Part shown: piece by piece, positions 11,990 to 22,869 of the stretch
Numbering within the stretch: the stretch's first letter is position 1
Layout of the letters: every line of letters starts with the position of its first letter
Origin: Dipteronia dyeriana
Taxonomy: Eukaryota > Streptophyta > Magnoliopsida > Sapindales > Sapindaceae
Length of the DNA: 64,000 nucleotides
Assembly (NCBI GenBank): GCA_032871835.1
Contig: CM065300.1
Span: 111,721,088 to 111,785,087, forward strand
Direction of reading: 5' to 3'
Made by a program: the position numbers and the translations under genes
Notes under the pieces: generated by a model
Told to the model about the DNA's origin: nothing
Databases searched by the model: none
What the model saw: only the letters and a program-made list of their open reading frames with translations

Positions 11990-12206
11990 GGGCCAAGCGG
12001 GATATGAAAAGAAAGAGGTAAACAAAAAATAGAAGGAGAACTACAGATAGAAGAAAAGAAAAGAAGAGGGGATGGCCTAAATTCTGTGTTCAAAACATGA
12101 CCACCTTCGTTTCCACTATTCGACAAGCACAAAGTTGACACCTTCCTAGAACCTAGAGAGACTGTGAGCATATGAGAGAGTGATCTGTATATCAAATTAA
12201 TTAATC

Positions 12207-12212
12207 AATAAA
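12207..12212 (+). terminator. LTR poly(A) signal
   Basis: AATAAA about 155 bp before the LTR end and downstream of the TATA box, as expected at the R/U5 side of a plant LTR. Confidence 0.5.
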
Positions 12213-12362
12213 AGCTCCCATTTGTATTGTTGCAATCCAACCTCTCGTTTACTTCTAAACAGGTCACGTATCAATGGTACCGACCCCGGCCACCACTTCC
12301 ATGGTAGTGGTCTCGAGGGTGTTAGTAGAAATTTCTCATCCTAAGCAAATTTCCTGTTAACA

Positions 12363-12680
12363 GTGTAATATGCAATGGGTGTTAAAAATGAAGGTTAAGA
12401 GTAGGGAGTTGATGGATCACACTAGCAAACAAATGTTGTATTGGTAATTAACATGAATGAACATTAATCTAATGTAACCAATTTAGAGGGTATAACATTG
12501 GTTGTATATCCTTATGAGTTTCTAATCTAGAGGGTATAGTATTGGCTACCGACAAGTGATTGTTCATGAATGCACATCTGCCAAAATAAGGGACAAATCT
12601 CTTAATAAACTCACCAACCTAGAGGGTATAGAGTTGGTTCTTAATCTATCTCAAGCAACCAATCTAAAGGGTATAGAATT
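12363..12680. other. older sequence with a repeated CTAGAGGGTATAG motif
   Basis: Not part of any element defined here; with 19674-20216 it forms one segment split by the sirevirus. Four diverged copies of CCAATCTAGAGGGTATAG-type sequence followed by TTGG occur near 12479, 12531, 12617 and 12659, spaced about 40-90 bp. No coding sequence that I trust. Confidence 0.55.
12676..12680. repeat. target-site duplication, left copy (GAATT)
   Basis: GAATT immediately before the 5' LTR at 12681. The same five bases follow the 3' LTR at 19669-19673. Five bases is the normal duplication for copia integrase. Confidence 0.85.
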
Positions 12681-14173
12681 TGTAAGTTTCTCGGTGTTTG
12701 ATTGGCTTATTTCGTTGACAACCACATTTGGGGATACATATGTTATGGTAGTTTAGGGTTTCATTATTCATAACCAAGCTCAAGCATCAAAGGTAAAATC
12801 AGGTGCTTAACTTTAATTGAAGAGGTATTAGTGTACACACATACTCATGCATTTTATTTTAATTATCTTGTTTGCATATTTATTTGCCATTTTGAGTGCC
12901 TTGTGTGTCTTACTTTTATTTGAGTGTTGAATGTATGTTTATGCCTTAGAATGAGGATTTTTTCCTCTATACTGTGGTCTAGACCGCTCTCTGTGCAATG
13001 CCCTCACCGCGGCCTGCACTGCGGTGTTTGACAGAGGATGCACGTTGTGGCTACCGCGGTCTGTGCTTGTTGCATACGCTGCGGTCTCCCAAGCGGAGTT
13101 TCACTGACGCTGCATACTGTCCAGACCGCAGTCTGTACACGCTACATGTATAATGACCTACAGAGCGGCATTGTCCAGGCGATACACCGTTCTCTGTGCC
13201 ACAGTCAAGACACTTACCTGGACCGCGGTACAGCCAGCGGTCGACGGGATTTTGTTGCATTTTGCCAAAACAATGCAGTTTCACTTTAGGCTTCATATAA
13301 ATATACCATCTTCTTCCCAACTCATTTTAGAGAGCTTCATAACCTATTTTTGAGAGGTAGATAAGGTTCTTTAAAGAGAAAAGCTCCAAGAAGCCATTTT
13401 TACTTAACCATCCTTAAAATCCAAATCATCAAGCATCTTTCAAGCATTGGTTGTTCATGACTAGGTATTCTTTACATGTTCTAAACTGTATGTTTTCGTT
13501 ACTAAGACAAGTATACCTAGGGTTTTAGTCTTTATTGCATATTAATTGCTTGCTTGTATGCTTAATTGCTTTTATGACATGTTTGTGTATTGATTATTGG
13601 TTGAGATGCATTAATTTGTGATAGTTAGCATTTGATTTTACCCTTCTAGCTAATTCTTCTTGCCTTTGCATTTAGAACATTGATATCTAGGATTTGCTTT
13701 AATTGTCATTATTAATCCTAGATAAGCATGAATGTCTTGACCTAGCATTTTTTCATATTGAATATTCTTGCATATTCACTTAGGTTGTTATTATCTCTTC
13801 ATTGTTGATTTAGCTTGTGGCTAAGTGGTTAGTGCACAAGGCTAGTGATCCAAAATCACTATTACGGCCTGTTGGGTAGAGTGAAAGGGTTAGTAACTAG
13901 AGGGTTAGACAGGAGGTCAACCTAGGTTGTAAACTTTTACTCAATAGTGGATTTTGAGGATCAAGGGTGGCGCTCTAAACAGCCCGTGGTTTTTCCATTT
14001 GGAGGGTTTCCACGTATATATTGCATGTTGTTATTGTTTTATGTTTGTTGTCTTTTATTTAAACAGTGGGGTAGAATTGTTAATATTGATTAATTTGCAA
14101 AATTGGTAATCTATCAAATTTAAACCTATTCACCCCCCATATAGGTTATTGACATACTTTCTACGGAATTTAA
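12681..14173 (+). repeat. 5' LTR of the sirevirus-like element (1493 bp)
   Basis: Starts TGTAAGTTTCTC and ends just before the primer site. The 3' LTR at 18152-19668 matches it closely end to end. The terminal CA of the 3' LTR reads AA here. It holds a GC-rich block with ACCGCGGT words (about 12970-13260) and a tRNA A-box-like word at 13816. Confidence 0.9.
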
Positions 14174-14175
14174 AT

Positions 14176-14187
14176 TGGTATCAGAGC
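14176..14187 (+). other. primer-binding site, tRNA-Met type
   Basis: TGGTATCAGAGC two bases after the 5' LTR, followed by CGGTGCC. Confidence 0.93.
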
Positions 14188-14310
14188 CGGTGCCTAGATA
14201 TACTTAGGTGATCCATGCATTGTGTGTGTCTTACCTTGTGCATTTTGATTGTTTGATTTTGCTTGGTTGTTTTTGCATTCTATTTGCATCTCTTTTATAA
14301 CCCAAACACT

Positions 14311-16365
14311 ATGAGTGATCCTGGAATGAGTAAAGAGGGAGCTTCAAGCTTAAGATCACCTTTGCTCAATGGGGTGAATTATGCTTCTTGGAAGGGCAAG
14401 ATGGAAGCCTATCTTTGCCAAATAGATGACCGTGTTTTGATGGCTATTGAAGACGGGTATACTTCTCCAACAATGACCACTAACGATGGTGTAGAAGCTC
14501 TTAAGCCCAAGTCTAATTGGAGTACTCAAGAGTTTGACGCATCAAAGTGGAACAACAAGGCTATGCATGCCATCCTTTGTGCCGTGGATGATAATCAGTA
14601 CAAGCTAGTCAAAAACACTAGGATTGCAAAGGAGGCTTCGGACATTCTTTAAACGGCACATGAGGGAACCGAGGTAGTCATGGACTCAAAGCTCCAATTC
14701 CTCCGAATGCAATTTGAGATGATTAGGATAAAGGAGCATGAATGCTTCAATGACTTCCAAGTGAAGTTGATGGATATTGTCAACCAAAGCCATCAACTTG
14801 GTGACCCCTATTCAGATAGGAGAGTCAAGCAAAAAATTATGAGGTCACTTCCATCAAAGTTTGAATCAAAAGTGACGACACTTGAAAAAAAAAGTGGGTA
14901 CAAGAATATGAAGCCATGTGAAGTCATTGGAAGACTTCTAGCTTATGTTTCAAGATGGAACACCTCACCTACTTCTCCAAAGAAGCAAAAGAGCATTGCC
15001 TTGAAGACCACTAATGTTGAAGAAGAGGAGGAGGACTCAGATGAAGAAATGGCCTTCATGGTTAAAAGATTCAAGAAATTTATGAAGTTTGAGAGGAAAG
15101 GATTTGGGTCCAAGGGAAAGGAAGTGAAAAATAAAACTCATTTCAATAAGATGGAAAAGTCTCAGGAAAGTGACTCCAAGAAGTGCATTCAATGCTTTGA
15201 ATGCAGTGGTTTTGGTCACATCGCTCCAGAATGTGTAAATTTGAAGTAGAAGAAGAAGAAGAAGAAAGGGAAGGCAATGACGGCTACTTGGAATGATAAT
15301 GAAGACTTAGAAGAGGAAGAAAAATCTTCGGATGATGAAGATAGAGTTGCCAACTTCATTGCCTTCACAACATCTCATAATGGCAATGAAGTTGTGAGTG
15401 ATAAGGAAGAAATAAGTGCCTCTAGTGATGAGAGTACCTCTTCCAATTCTAGATTTGATATTGATGAGTAAATGGACTATGTAGACTTTATGAAGTTTTT
15501 TGAAAAGTCTAGATTGAAAAAGAAGAAGGAGATTCAAGATTTGAAAAAGGAGAACCTAGAGTTGACTTTCAAGATTACTCACTTGAGTGAGAAAGTAAAG
15601 AGTGGAAAAGAGTTAGAAAAGAGTTTGAAGTTGGAGCTTGTGATCACTAAGAAGAGTGAAGAGAACTTAATGGATGAGCTTAGGGAATCGAAAGAATTAG
15701 TTGCCAAGATAACATCCAGAACCGAGAGACTTGACAAGATGCTATCATGTGGGAAGAGTCCTAGTGATAAAAAAGGCTTAGGATATATGGAAGGCAAGGA
15801 AGCCAATTCCTTGAAGAAGACCACCTTTGTCAAGAGTTTAGAGGATAAAGAGACTCAAGGTTCACACAAAAAATTGAGTTCGAATGAAGTTGGAGAATCA
15901 TCAAAGCAAGCTCAAACAAATTCACAAGCTAAACCCCATCTACCAAAAGCTAGAACTTATCAAACAAGATCTCAACTTCCAAGGAGATTTCAAAGTCAAC
16001 AAAGGATTTTTAACCCACAACCAAGAAGAGAAGCTAATTTGGTTCAATCATAAAGGGTGTTTCAAAGAAGAGATTTGACTCAACACCAAAGGATAACTCA
16101 AAGGAGAGGGAAGTCTTCCATGCTTGCACAAGGATATGGTATGAATTCTTACTTTACTCCAATTTGTCATTATTGTGGTGTTGAAGGTCACATAAGGCCG
16201 AATTGTTTTAAATTTATTAAGTTGTGTCATTTTGAAAGCATGATTGAGAAGAATATGCTTAGAAGAGCCAAAATGCATGCACCTAGGAATTTTAGAGCCA
16301 ATGAACAAAGGCTCCTAGAAATGACAACGTTGCCATTAGGTGGACTAGAACAAATGAGTATGCTT
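14311..16365 (+). pseudogene. sirevirus-like gag, broken by four stops
   Basis: The likely start is ATG 14311 (MSDPGMSKEGASS), followed by the gag core NGVNYASWKGKMEAYL and, after the first stop, LQFLRMQFEMIRIKEHE and SLPSKFESKVTTLE. The first zinc knuckle is at about 15192-15233 (CFECSGFGHIAPEC, CX2CX4HX4C). An acidic segment (EEEEEDSDEE and later SSDDED), a lysine/glutamate-rich coiled-coil stretch (15472-15800) and a second knuckle CHYCGVEGHIRPNC near 16167 follow. All blocks are in one frame, interrupted at 14650 (TAA), 15247 (TAG), 15469 (TAA) and 16051 (TAA). A one-base shift near 16365 leads into the protease frame. Gag would build the cytoplasmic particle, but this copy cannot make it. 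Confidence 0.85.
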
Positions 16366-16927
16366 GCCATGTGGACCAAGTGGCCTTGAAGGCGAAAGCC
16401 TCTAACATTTGGTATCTTGATAGTGGGTGTTCTAGACACATGACCAGAAATAAGAGTTTCTTTGAGACTCTTGATATGGAGGATGGTGGATTTGTCACCT
16501 TTGGTGATGGTTCACAAAAGAAGGTTTTAGGTAAAGGGAACATATCAATCTCTGGTTTGCCCTCCTTACCTAATGCTTTTTATGTAGATGGCTTGCAAGT
16601 AAATCTTATTAGCATATGACATTTAAGTGATGAAGGGCTTTCGGTCATGTTTGGTAAAGTTGATTGTTCTATTCTGAGAGAAGATGAACAAGTCTTAGTG
16701 AAAGGTAAGAGATCATGTGACAATTGTTATTGTCTTGATTCCAATGAAATCTTGTGTAATTTGTCTAGTTGTGATTAAGTTGAATTGTGGCATCAAAGGT
16801 TAGGTCATATGAATTTCAAAGACTTGAAAGTTCTTGAGAGGTTGAAAGTTATAAGAGGCCTTCCTAAGTTTGGAAATAGGATTGAGGGAGTTTGTGGACC
16901 TTGTCAACAAGGAAAGCAAACTAAGAG
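16366..16927 (+). pseudogene. protease and pre-integrase segment, truncated before integrase
   Basis: Begins DQVALKAKASNIWYLDSG with the aspartic protease site DSG followed by CSRHMT, then TFGDGSQKKVLGKG and LQVNLISI. Stops occur at 16617 (TGA) and 16776 (TAA). The following WHQRLGHMNFKDL and CGPCQQGKQTKS give the HHCC zinc-binding domain at the start of integrase. The sequence then changes abruptly near 16928 to non-coding DNA. DDE integrase, reverse transcriptase and RNase H, about 3 kb in a full element, are gone. Confidence 0.85.
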
Positions 16928-18138
16928 TATACATTGATGGGCTTTGTTGGTTGACCCCATATGGGGAGCTCAAGCAAAGAGAGCGAACTTGCGTCTTAAT
17001 AAGCAAATAATTATTCAAATTTATGCTCTTTAATTAATTGCTTGAGTATCTTGGATGCATATATTATTATATGTCTTTTTATGCAATAAGTGTGTTTTTG
17101 CCTTATTTGAAATGCATGTCTCATTTGTGTTCAAACATGTATTTTTGGACTAGGAAATTTGGTTGGGAACTACATTTGATTGACCCAAAGTTTATCTCCA
17201 TGTTTATGAAAACCTGATCTTGACATGCTTAAAGTGTTATGCATGATAAATTTATTGAATGCTTACAAAATGATTGCAAATATGTGTGCAAATGTCTTTT
17301 GAGACTTCATTCCATAAGGATATTGTATCCATTTCAAGGATTTCACAATCCAATAGTCTCACTCTCTTTACTCATTAAACAAGGCTACTATCATACGGGC
17401 ATCTTGACTGAAAAAATCTAAAAGGGCGCAATAGTCGCTCATGTCTTTTTCAACTTGTAAAGTTTGATAGTTGTTTTTTTTGTTAAACTATATCTTGTTT
17501 TCCATTGACAATTTGGTGCAAATTGGTTTGAATTCTCTTGGAACCTCATATGCTATTTTCCTTTGCCAAATACCATGCTTTTGGAAGTTGATGTGGCATG
17601 TATTTCATTCAAGGCAATCTTTCACACATTTTCCAATAAATAAAAACTTCCTTGAATTTCTTTGTCTTTTAATTAACCTGCATAAAGTTGTTCTATATGA
17701 TTATGCATTTACATTGCAAATATCTCTCTTTGCTAAAACGTACCATTTGGGAAATATTCTTTTGCCTATCTTGTGACAAAAAAAGGGGAGTAGTATTGGA
17801 TTTAGGGGGGAGTTGATATTGGCAAGATTTAAGAGGAGATTGACCTACTGAGAGGGAGTGGATCTATTTAGGGTGAGCGTTTGCTATGTGCATTGTTGAT
17901 TGCATGAATTCATGCAAATTGCGCTTGTGTTTATTTATCTTGATCCCTCTCATACACTTGTCTTGGAAAGTGTAGTTCTTTGTTTTGTAGGGATGATCAT
18001 TCTACAAGAGATGAAAGAGTTGAAGATTTAGTTGTAGGTATCTCTTGTAATATAGAATGTTTTTTGTTGACCTCTTGTTGTTTCTTGTTATTTGTTGTGA
18101 GGATACTTTGTGAGTAAGTGGTTTTGTCATGAAATAGC
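16928..18138 (+). other. sirevirus 3' region with several polypurine tracts
   Basis: About 1.2 kb of AT-rich DNA between the deletion point and the 3' LTR, with only short open stretches (for example 17471-17776) that I do not believe code. Purine runs of the type AAAAAGGGGAG (17777), TAGGGGGGAG (17804), AGAGGAGAT (17832) and GAGAGGGAG (17850) precede the final tract. Repeated tracts upstream of the LTR are a known sirevirus trait. Confidence 0.65.
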
Positions 18139-18151
18139 CAAAGGGGGAGAT
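18139..18151 (+). other. polypurine tract next to the 3' LTR
   Basis: CAAAGGGGGAGAT immediately before TGTAAGTTCC. Confidence 0.85.
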
Positions 18152-19668
18152 TGTAAGTTCCTCTGTGGTTGATTGGCTTATTTCGTTGACAACCACATTT
18201 GGGGATCCTTATGTAAGGGTAGTTTAGGGCTTCATTGTTTGTAACCAAGCTCAAGCATCAAAGGTAAAATCACGTGCTTAACTTTCATTGAAGAGGAATT
18301 AGTGCACACACACTTATGCATTTTATTTTAATTATCTTGCTTGCATGTTTATTTGCCATTTTGAGTGCCTTGTGTGCCTTATTTTTATTTGAGTGTTGAA
18401 CGTATGTTTGTGCCTTATAATAAGGATTTTTTCCTCTATACTGCGGTCTAGACCGCTCTCTGTGCAGTGCCCTCGCCCGGCCTGCACAACGGTGTTTGAC
18501 AGAGAATGCATGATGTGGCTACCGTGGTCTATGCTTGTTGCATACATCGCGGTCTCCCAAGTGGAGTTTCATAGACGCTGCATGTTATCCAGACTGCAGT
18601 TTGTGCACGCTGCATGCACAGCGACTTATAGAGCGGCGTTGTCCAGGCGATACACCGCTTTTTGTGGTGCTGTCTGGACACTTACCTGGACCGCGGTATA
18701 GCCAGCGGTCCTGATGGGATTTTGTTGGTTTTTGTCAAAACGACTCAGTTTCACTTTAGGCATCATATAAATATACCATCTTCTTCCCAACTCGTTTTAG
18801 AGAGCTTCCTAACCTATTTTTAAGAGAGAGAGAAGGTTCTTTAGAGAGAGAAGCTCCAAGAAGCCATTTTTACTCAACCATCCTTAAAATCCAAATCATC
18901 AAGCATCTTTCAAGCATGGGTTTCTTGTTTGTTCATGACTAGATATCTTTTACATGTTCTAAACTTTATGTTTTCATTACTAAGACATGTATACCTAGGG
19001 TTTTAGTCTATATTGCATATTAATTGCTTGCTTGTATGTTTAATTGCTTTTATAACATGCTTGTGTATTGATTGTTGGTTGAGATGCATTAATTTGTGAT
19101 AGCTAGCATTTAGGACGATTTTACCCTTCTAGCTAATTCTTCTTGCCTTTGCATTTAGAACATTGATATCTAGGATTTGCTTTAATTGTCATTATTAATC
19201 CTTGATAAGCATGAATGTCTTGGCCTATCATTTTTGCATATTGAATATTCTTGCATATTCACTTAGGTTGCCATTATGTCTTCATTGTTGATTTAGCTTG
19301 TGGCTAAGTTGTTAGTGCACAAGGCTAGTGATCCAAAATCACTATTAAGGCCCCGTTGGGTAGAGTTGAAGGGTTAGTAACTGGAGGGTTAGATGGGAGG
19401 TCAACCTAGGTTTTAAACTTTTACTCAATGGTGGATTTTGAGGATCAAGGGTGGCACTCTAAATAGCCCGTGGTTTTTCCCATTTGGAGGGTTTCCACGT
19501 ATATATCGCGTGTTGTTATTGTTTTATGTTTGTTTTCTTTTATTTGAACATTGGGGTAGAATTGTTAATATTGATTAATTCACAAAATTGGTAATCTATC
19601 GAATTAAAACCTATTCACCCCCTCTCCCCTCCTCTACGTTATAGACACATACTTTCTAAGAAATTTCA
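18152..19668 (+). repeat. 3' LTR of the sirevirus-like element (1517 bp)
   Basis: TGTAAGTTCC...AATTTCA, matching the 5' LTR throughout including the ACCGCGGT-rich block (about 18430-18715). It is followed by the target duplication GAATT at 19669-19673. Confidence 0.9.
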
Positions 19669-20216
19669 GAATTAGTCACTCAATTGAGATTAGATAAGGA
19701 TTGAGAATAATAAGTCCGGATTTTATTAGAGGAGGGCACTCTTGTTCAATCTTTCCAATCAAATGAGCTTAAGAGAGTTGAATAGAAGGTATACCCAATT
19801 CTCTACTCAAATAATTTCTCAAACAATTTGCATAGAAAGTAGGGTACAATCTAAGACAAACTATTCTTGAAATCAATTAAAACAATGAATAAAACATACT
19901 CAATAGATTTATTAAAGTAAATAAAATTCAATACCAGCCCAAAGTTCACAAATGAATCACATCAATCCCCTAGTGGGATGATTAGCTACTCGTGACAAAT
20001 ACATATAAATAACAAGGAGAATAGAGATAGAGAATACCCATGGAGAGAAACTCCTCATTTCTTCAAACTCAAATCTGATCTTCAAGTTTCCTTGAGTAGA
20101 TGATGATGGAGGATGGTTAGATTTGGTGGGGAATGATTCCTAAACCTAGGTTAGTGGTTAGAGATGAGAGAAAGTGTTTGGGAGAGAGAAGATAATGATT
20201 CTTAGATTTAGAATTT
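19669..20216. other. target duplication (19669-19673) and continuation of the older sequence
   Basis: GAATT, then 543 bp that continue the segment from 12680. Nothing recognisable: no ORF of note, no LTR end, no tRNA. It ends where the reverse Tat LTR starts at 20217. It includes a CCCTAGTGGGATGATTAGC block that reads like part of another retrotransposon, but I cannot name it. Confidence 0.5.
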
Positions 20217-21412
20217 GTTAACCAAAAAATTTCTCAAGGTGAGGAATTACAGCTAACACCCTCAAGACCACTACTACGGAAGTGGTGGCCAGGGTCGGTA
20301 CCTTTGATACCCGACCTGCTTAGATAGAAGTGAATGTTTGAATGACAACAGAAAAATGGGAGCCTTAATATTAATCACTCATGATATACAGAAAACCTCT
20401 CGTACGTATTCAAAATCTCTCTAGGATATAGGAAGGGGGAAAATTCATGCTTGTCGAATAGTAGATACAATGATGGTCGTGTTCGGATCACAGAATTTAG
20501 GCCTGATGCAATCCTCTTTCTTTTTCACACTATTTTTGCCTATCTTTTTCATCTCCGATTGGTCTTATTTATACCCGGTCCAAGTAGGTTTTAACTTATA
20601 AATATCACACCATGATCCCATGAATCCATTCCCTCCTTATCGGGCAGGATTCGTTATTTAAAAGTTGACCTCGAATTTATAACGGATTAGATGATATCTT
20701 TGTCGAAGATAAGTTTGTTTCCTTTTTGGAATCAAACTCTTGACTTACACGTACGCAGAATTAATGTTGGCTATAATATAAATACAATCTTTTGTGTACT
20801 CATTGCATGATTCTTCAAGGTGGTTATCGAGTTAGTTGTATGTTGTCCCGTAGAGCGAGGTAGACCCATGCTTTGGTTCTGTTCTCAGAAGCTTGGGATG
20901 GACTTTTCTCGACCCTTTAGAGCTTGAGATGTCCCTGTACAAATTCCTGGGAGGTAGCATGGATCTGATTCACTCAGAATCCATTTTCCTCCTCGTATCA
21001 TGGAGGGGACATAGGGCTCTGAGAGAGGTTGGTGGGCTTCTAGTGTAGGCTATGAGCTAAGTTTAACCTCTGGAGGCCCTAACCTGGAGGGAGTTTGTTT
21101 TACCTGTCGGGCTCCACTTCAAGTGCTTCTTGAGCTCGGCGATCCTTCCTTGCTTTCATGGGGTGGTTTTGGAGCCCGACTTCAGGAACATAGGTTCCTG
21201 GGTAGGTGGCCTCAAGAAGCCTGGATTCCAGTGTTCGCGTAGGGGCTCGACCTTGTTGTGCCTAGCTTTGTCCTCGATAATTCTGAAGCCCAGCGATCCT
21301 TCCTTACTTATGCGTTGTATTTTTATGGTCAGCCAGCGGTCTCATGAGTGTCGAATCCGGGCTAGGAGAGTGGAAAATTTCTTTTTGACCCCTAGCTAAA
21401 TTTTACTATTCA
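20217..21412 (-). repeat. 3' LTR of the second Tat-like element (1196 bp)
   Basis: Ends in TGTTAACC as read at its left boundary 20217; its start on minus reads TGAATAGTAAAATTTAGC. The minus TATA box is at 20573-20565. It corresponds over its length to the LTR at 11227-12362. Confidence 0.82.
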
Positions 21413-21414
21413 TA

Positions 21415-21428
21415 GAAGTTCCCTCTGA
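21415..21428 (-). other. polypurine tract of the second Tat-like element
   Basis: Minus strand GTCAGAGGGAACTTC immediately upstream of the LTR start, matching AGTCAGAGGGGACTTC before the LTR at 11227. Confidence 0.55.
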
Positions 21429-21666
21429 CTTGAACACTGGAGGTAGAGTTTGGGTTGGACTCAGATTCCCTATTTAATTAGGAAATTTTCCGATACGAAA
21501 ATAATTGCTGAGAATCTCAAATGAAATCTTCTCATTAACTGTTCTGGTGACGTGTCAAGCTTGGATTGGTATGCTCCTTGAAGAAAACCGGTTGTGTTAC
21601 GGCTCTCTATGTGGTTCAGGGCAATTTTTCCAAGGATATCGCCGACATCACTACAACCCTAACCTC

Positions 21667-21674
21667 TATTTAAA
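21667..21674 (+). promoter_or_regulatory. TATA-like box of the antisense ORF
   Basis: CTCTATTTAAA, 126-133 bp upstream of ATG 21800, conserved in the copy at 1111-1118. It lies outside the LTR, in the DNA between the polypurine tract and the ORF, so the ORF appears to have its own promoter. Confidence 0.45.
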
Positions 21675-22796
21675 TTCAAACACACTGCAGCTTCCTCTCG
21701 TTTTTTTTCAATTTCAATTTTTCAGACTTCCTCTCCCTCACTGACTTCTCCAACCACATCATTGTCTTTCATCCACCTTCAAGCTCTTTTCATTCAAAAA
21801 TGTCAAACTCCTCTGATAGCATTGAAGGCATGGTCTAGAGCACTAGCAGCTCTAATTTGGTTCCTTGGAAACGGGGTGTGAGGAATCTCGAGTGGTGAGG
21901 ACTCTTCCCTGGTCCGTCAATGCTGCTGCTTCAGAAGGAATATCTTGATAGGCTTCCGCTTGTCCAATCAACCTGACAACCCTCTGAACTTAGTTAATGA
22001 AGATTCTGACTTAGAGGAGAGGGTGGACACCACTGGGAAGGTTCAAATTGCGGTGGATGGGCCTCTTTCAATGAAGTTTCCTCTTTCTGAATTTAGGGTT
22101 ATCCTCGACTCTACTGTTGACCCACAATCGATCAACTGCATAAGAGATAAATATGGCATTCCTAAAGGCGTCACCCTCACAGTTTCCAATAGGAACTACA
22201 ACGTCTTTAACCTTCTTGAAGGCATGCTCCCCATTCACTTGGAGGCCTTTGAGAATGGAATCAGACTCCCCCTTCTCCCTACTATTCGGCGGGCTCTTAA
22301 CGCCCTTCAACTAGCTACCCCTCAACTAACTCCTGGCTTTTAGAGGTATCTGATCTGATTGGCTTCCTCGTGCCATAGAGGGAACAGTGCGAGCAGGACT
22401 AGGACACCCAGGAACCCGAAGCAGAAGAGCTGGCCTACCTCTTTCAAATCGGGAGTTTGTCTGGAGGTCCCCGGGGACAGTTCTATATGAAGGCCAAGAA
22501 CAAACTCAACTTCATCATCCCAGGCGCTTCGAGAAAAGACCCAGCTTGGAAGGATCAGTTGATATTAGTAGGGGGAGATTGGGGAAGCTCTATATTCATC
22601 GGCTGGTATGAGTTCGCGGTCCTAACCGCCTTCAACGACAAACCCTCATGGGACTTGGATTCCCCCCCTGCCAAGTCTGAGTTTGTGCCGAAGACTATCC
22701 TCGCCATGAATTATCTGAACCCGAGGTTTCCAACTGTTGATTCCTTCGATCCCCGTAGGGTTAATAAGTATCTGTGGATCTCCGATGCTTCCCCTC

Positions 22797-22869
22797 GTGA
22801 GTAATATTAAGTTATTAAGCTTTGTTTTTTTAGCTGACATACCACTGACATCCTTCTTTTTTTAAACAG
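22797..22869 (+). other. proposed intron 1 of the antisense ORF (73 bp)
   Basis: Donor CTC/GTGAGT, acceptor TTTTTTTAAACAG, with a T-rich tract before it. Unspliced, the frame meets stops at once (GTGAGTAATATTAAG). Spliced, it reads ISDASP on to LFVVVLASREAQQ. The length is near the minimum for plant introns. Confidence 0.5.

Larger units (their letters stand above)
1..12362 (+). mobile_element. Tat-like Ty3/gypsy element, 3' part, split by a copia insertion
   Basis: Along the plus strand this holds an ORF on the opposite strand (1-985), its upstream region, a 9.9-kb copia insertion (1133-11003), then the resumed untranslated region, a polypurine stretch and a 3' LTR ending at 12362. The uninterrupted relative at 20217-25952 shows the same parts in the same order on the other strand, and this defines the parts on both sides of the insertion. 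LTR polarity is set by a TATA box (11980) and an AATAAA (12207), both on plus, so the inner ORF is antisense to the element. Gag-pol and the 5' LTR lie outside the window. Placement in the Tat lineage is inferred from the antisense ORF and from relatives' primer sites. Confidence 0.75.
11227..12362 (+). repeat. 3' LTR of the Tat-like element, short type (1136 bp)
   Basis: Starts TGTTATAAGCAAAATTTGG and ends TTCCTGTTAACA. A TATA box at 11980 and AATAAA at 12207 give the plus orientation. A reverse copy stands at 20217-21412 and another at 59376-60429. The end block with CTCGAGACCACTAC-type sequence is shared with the long 2.3-kb LTRs. Confidence 0.85.
12681..19668 (+). mobile_element. Sirevirus-like copia element, complete ends, integrase/RT/RNase H deleted
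   Basis: Both LTRs, primer site, gag, protease, pre-integrase segment, long 3' region with repeated polypurine tracts, and a five-base target duplication are present. The element is 6988 bp. Coding stops in the pre-integrase domain near 16927, after which no integrase, RT or RNase H is seen, so the copy cannot have moved by itself. The large gag with a coiled-coil-rich, lysine-rich middle, two zinc knuckles and multiple GGGGGAG tracts fit sireviruses (the Maximus/SIRE lineage), an inference from motifs. Confidence 0.88.

Noticed and set aside
13815..13890. True tRNA gene
   Set aside because: A-box-like word only; no B-box, no acceptor stem and no CCA-proximal T-arm.
17471..17776. 101-codon frame in the sirevirus 3' region
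   Set aside because: AT-rich, Phe/Leu-biased, no similarity to anything recognised and no copy elsewhere in the window; likely chance.
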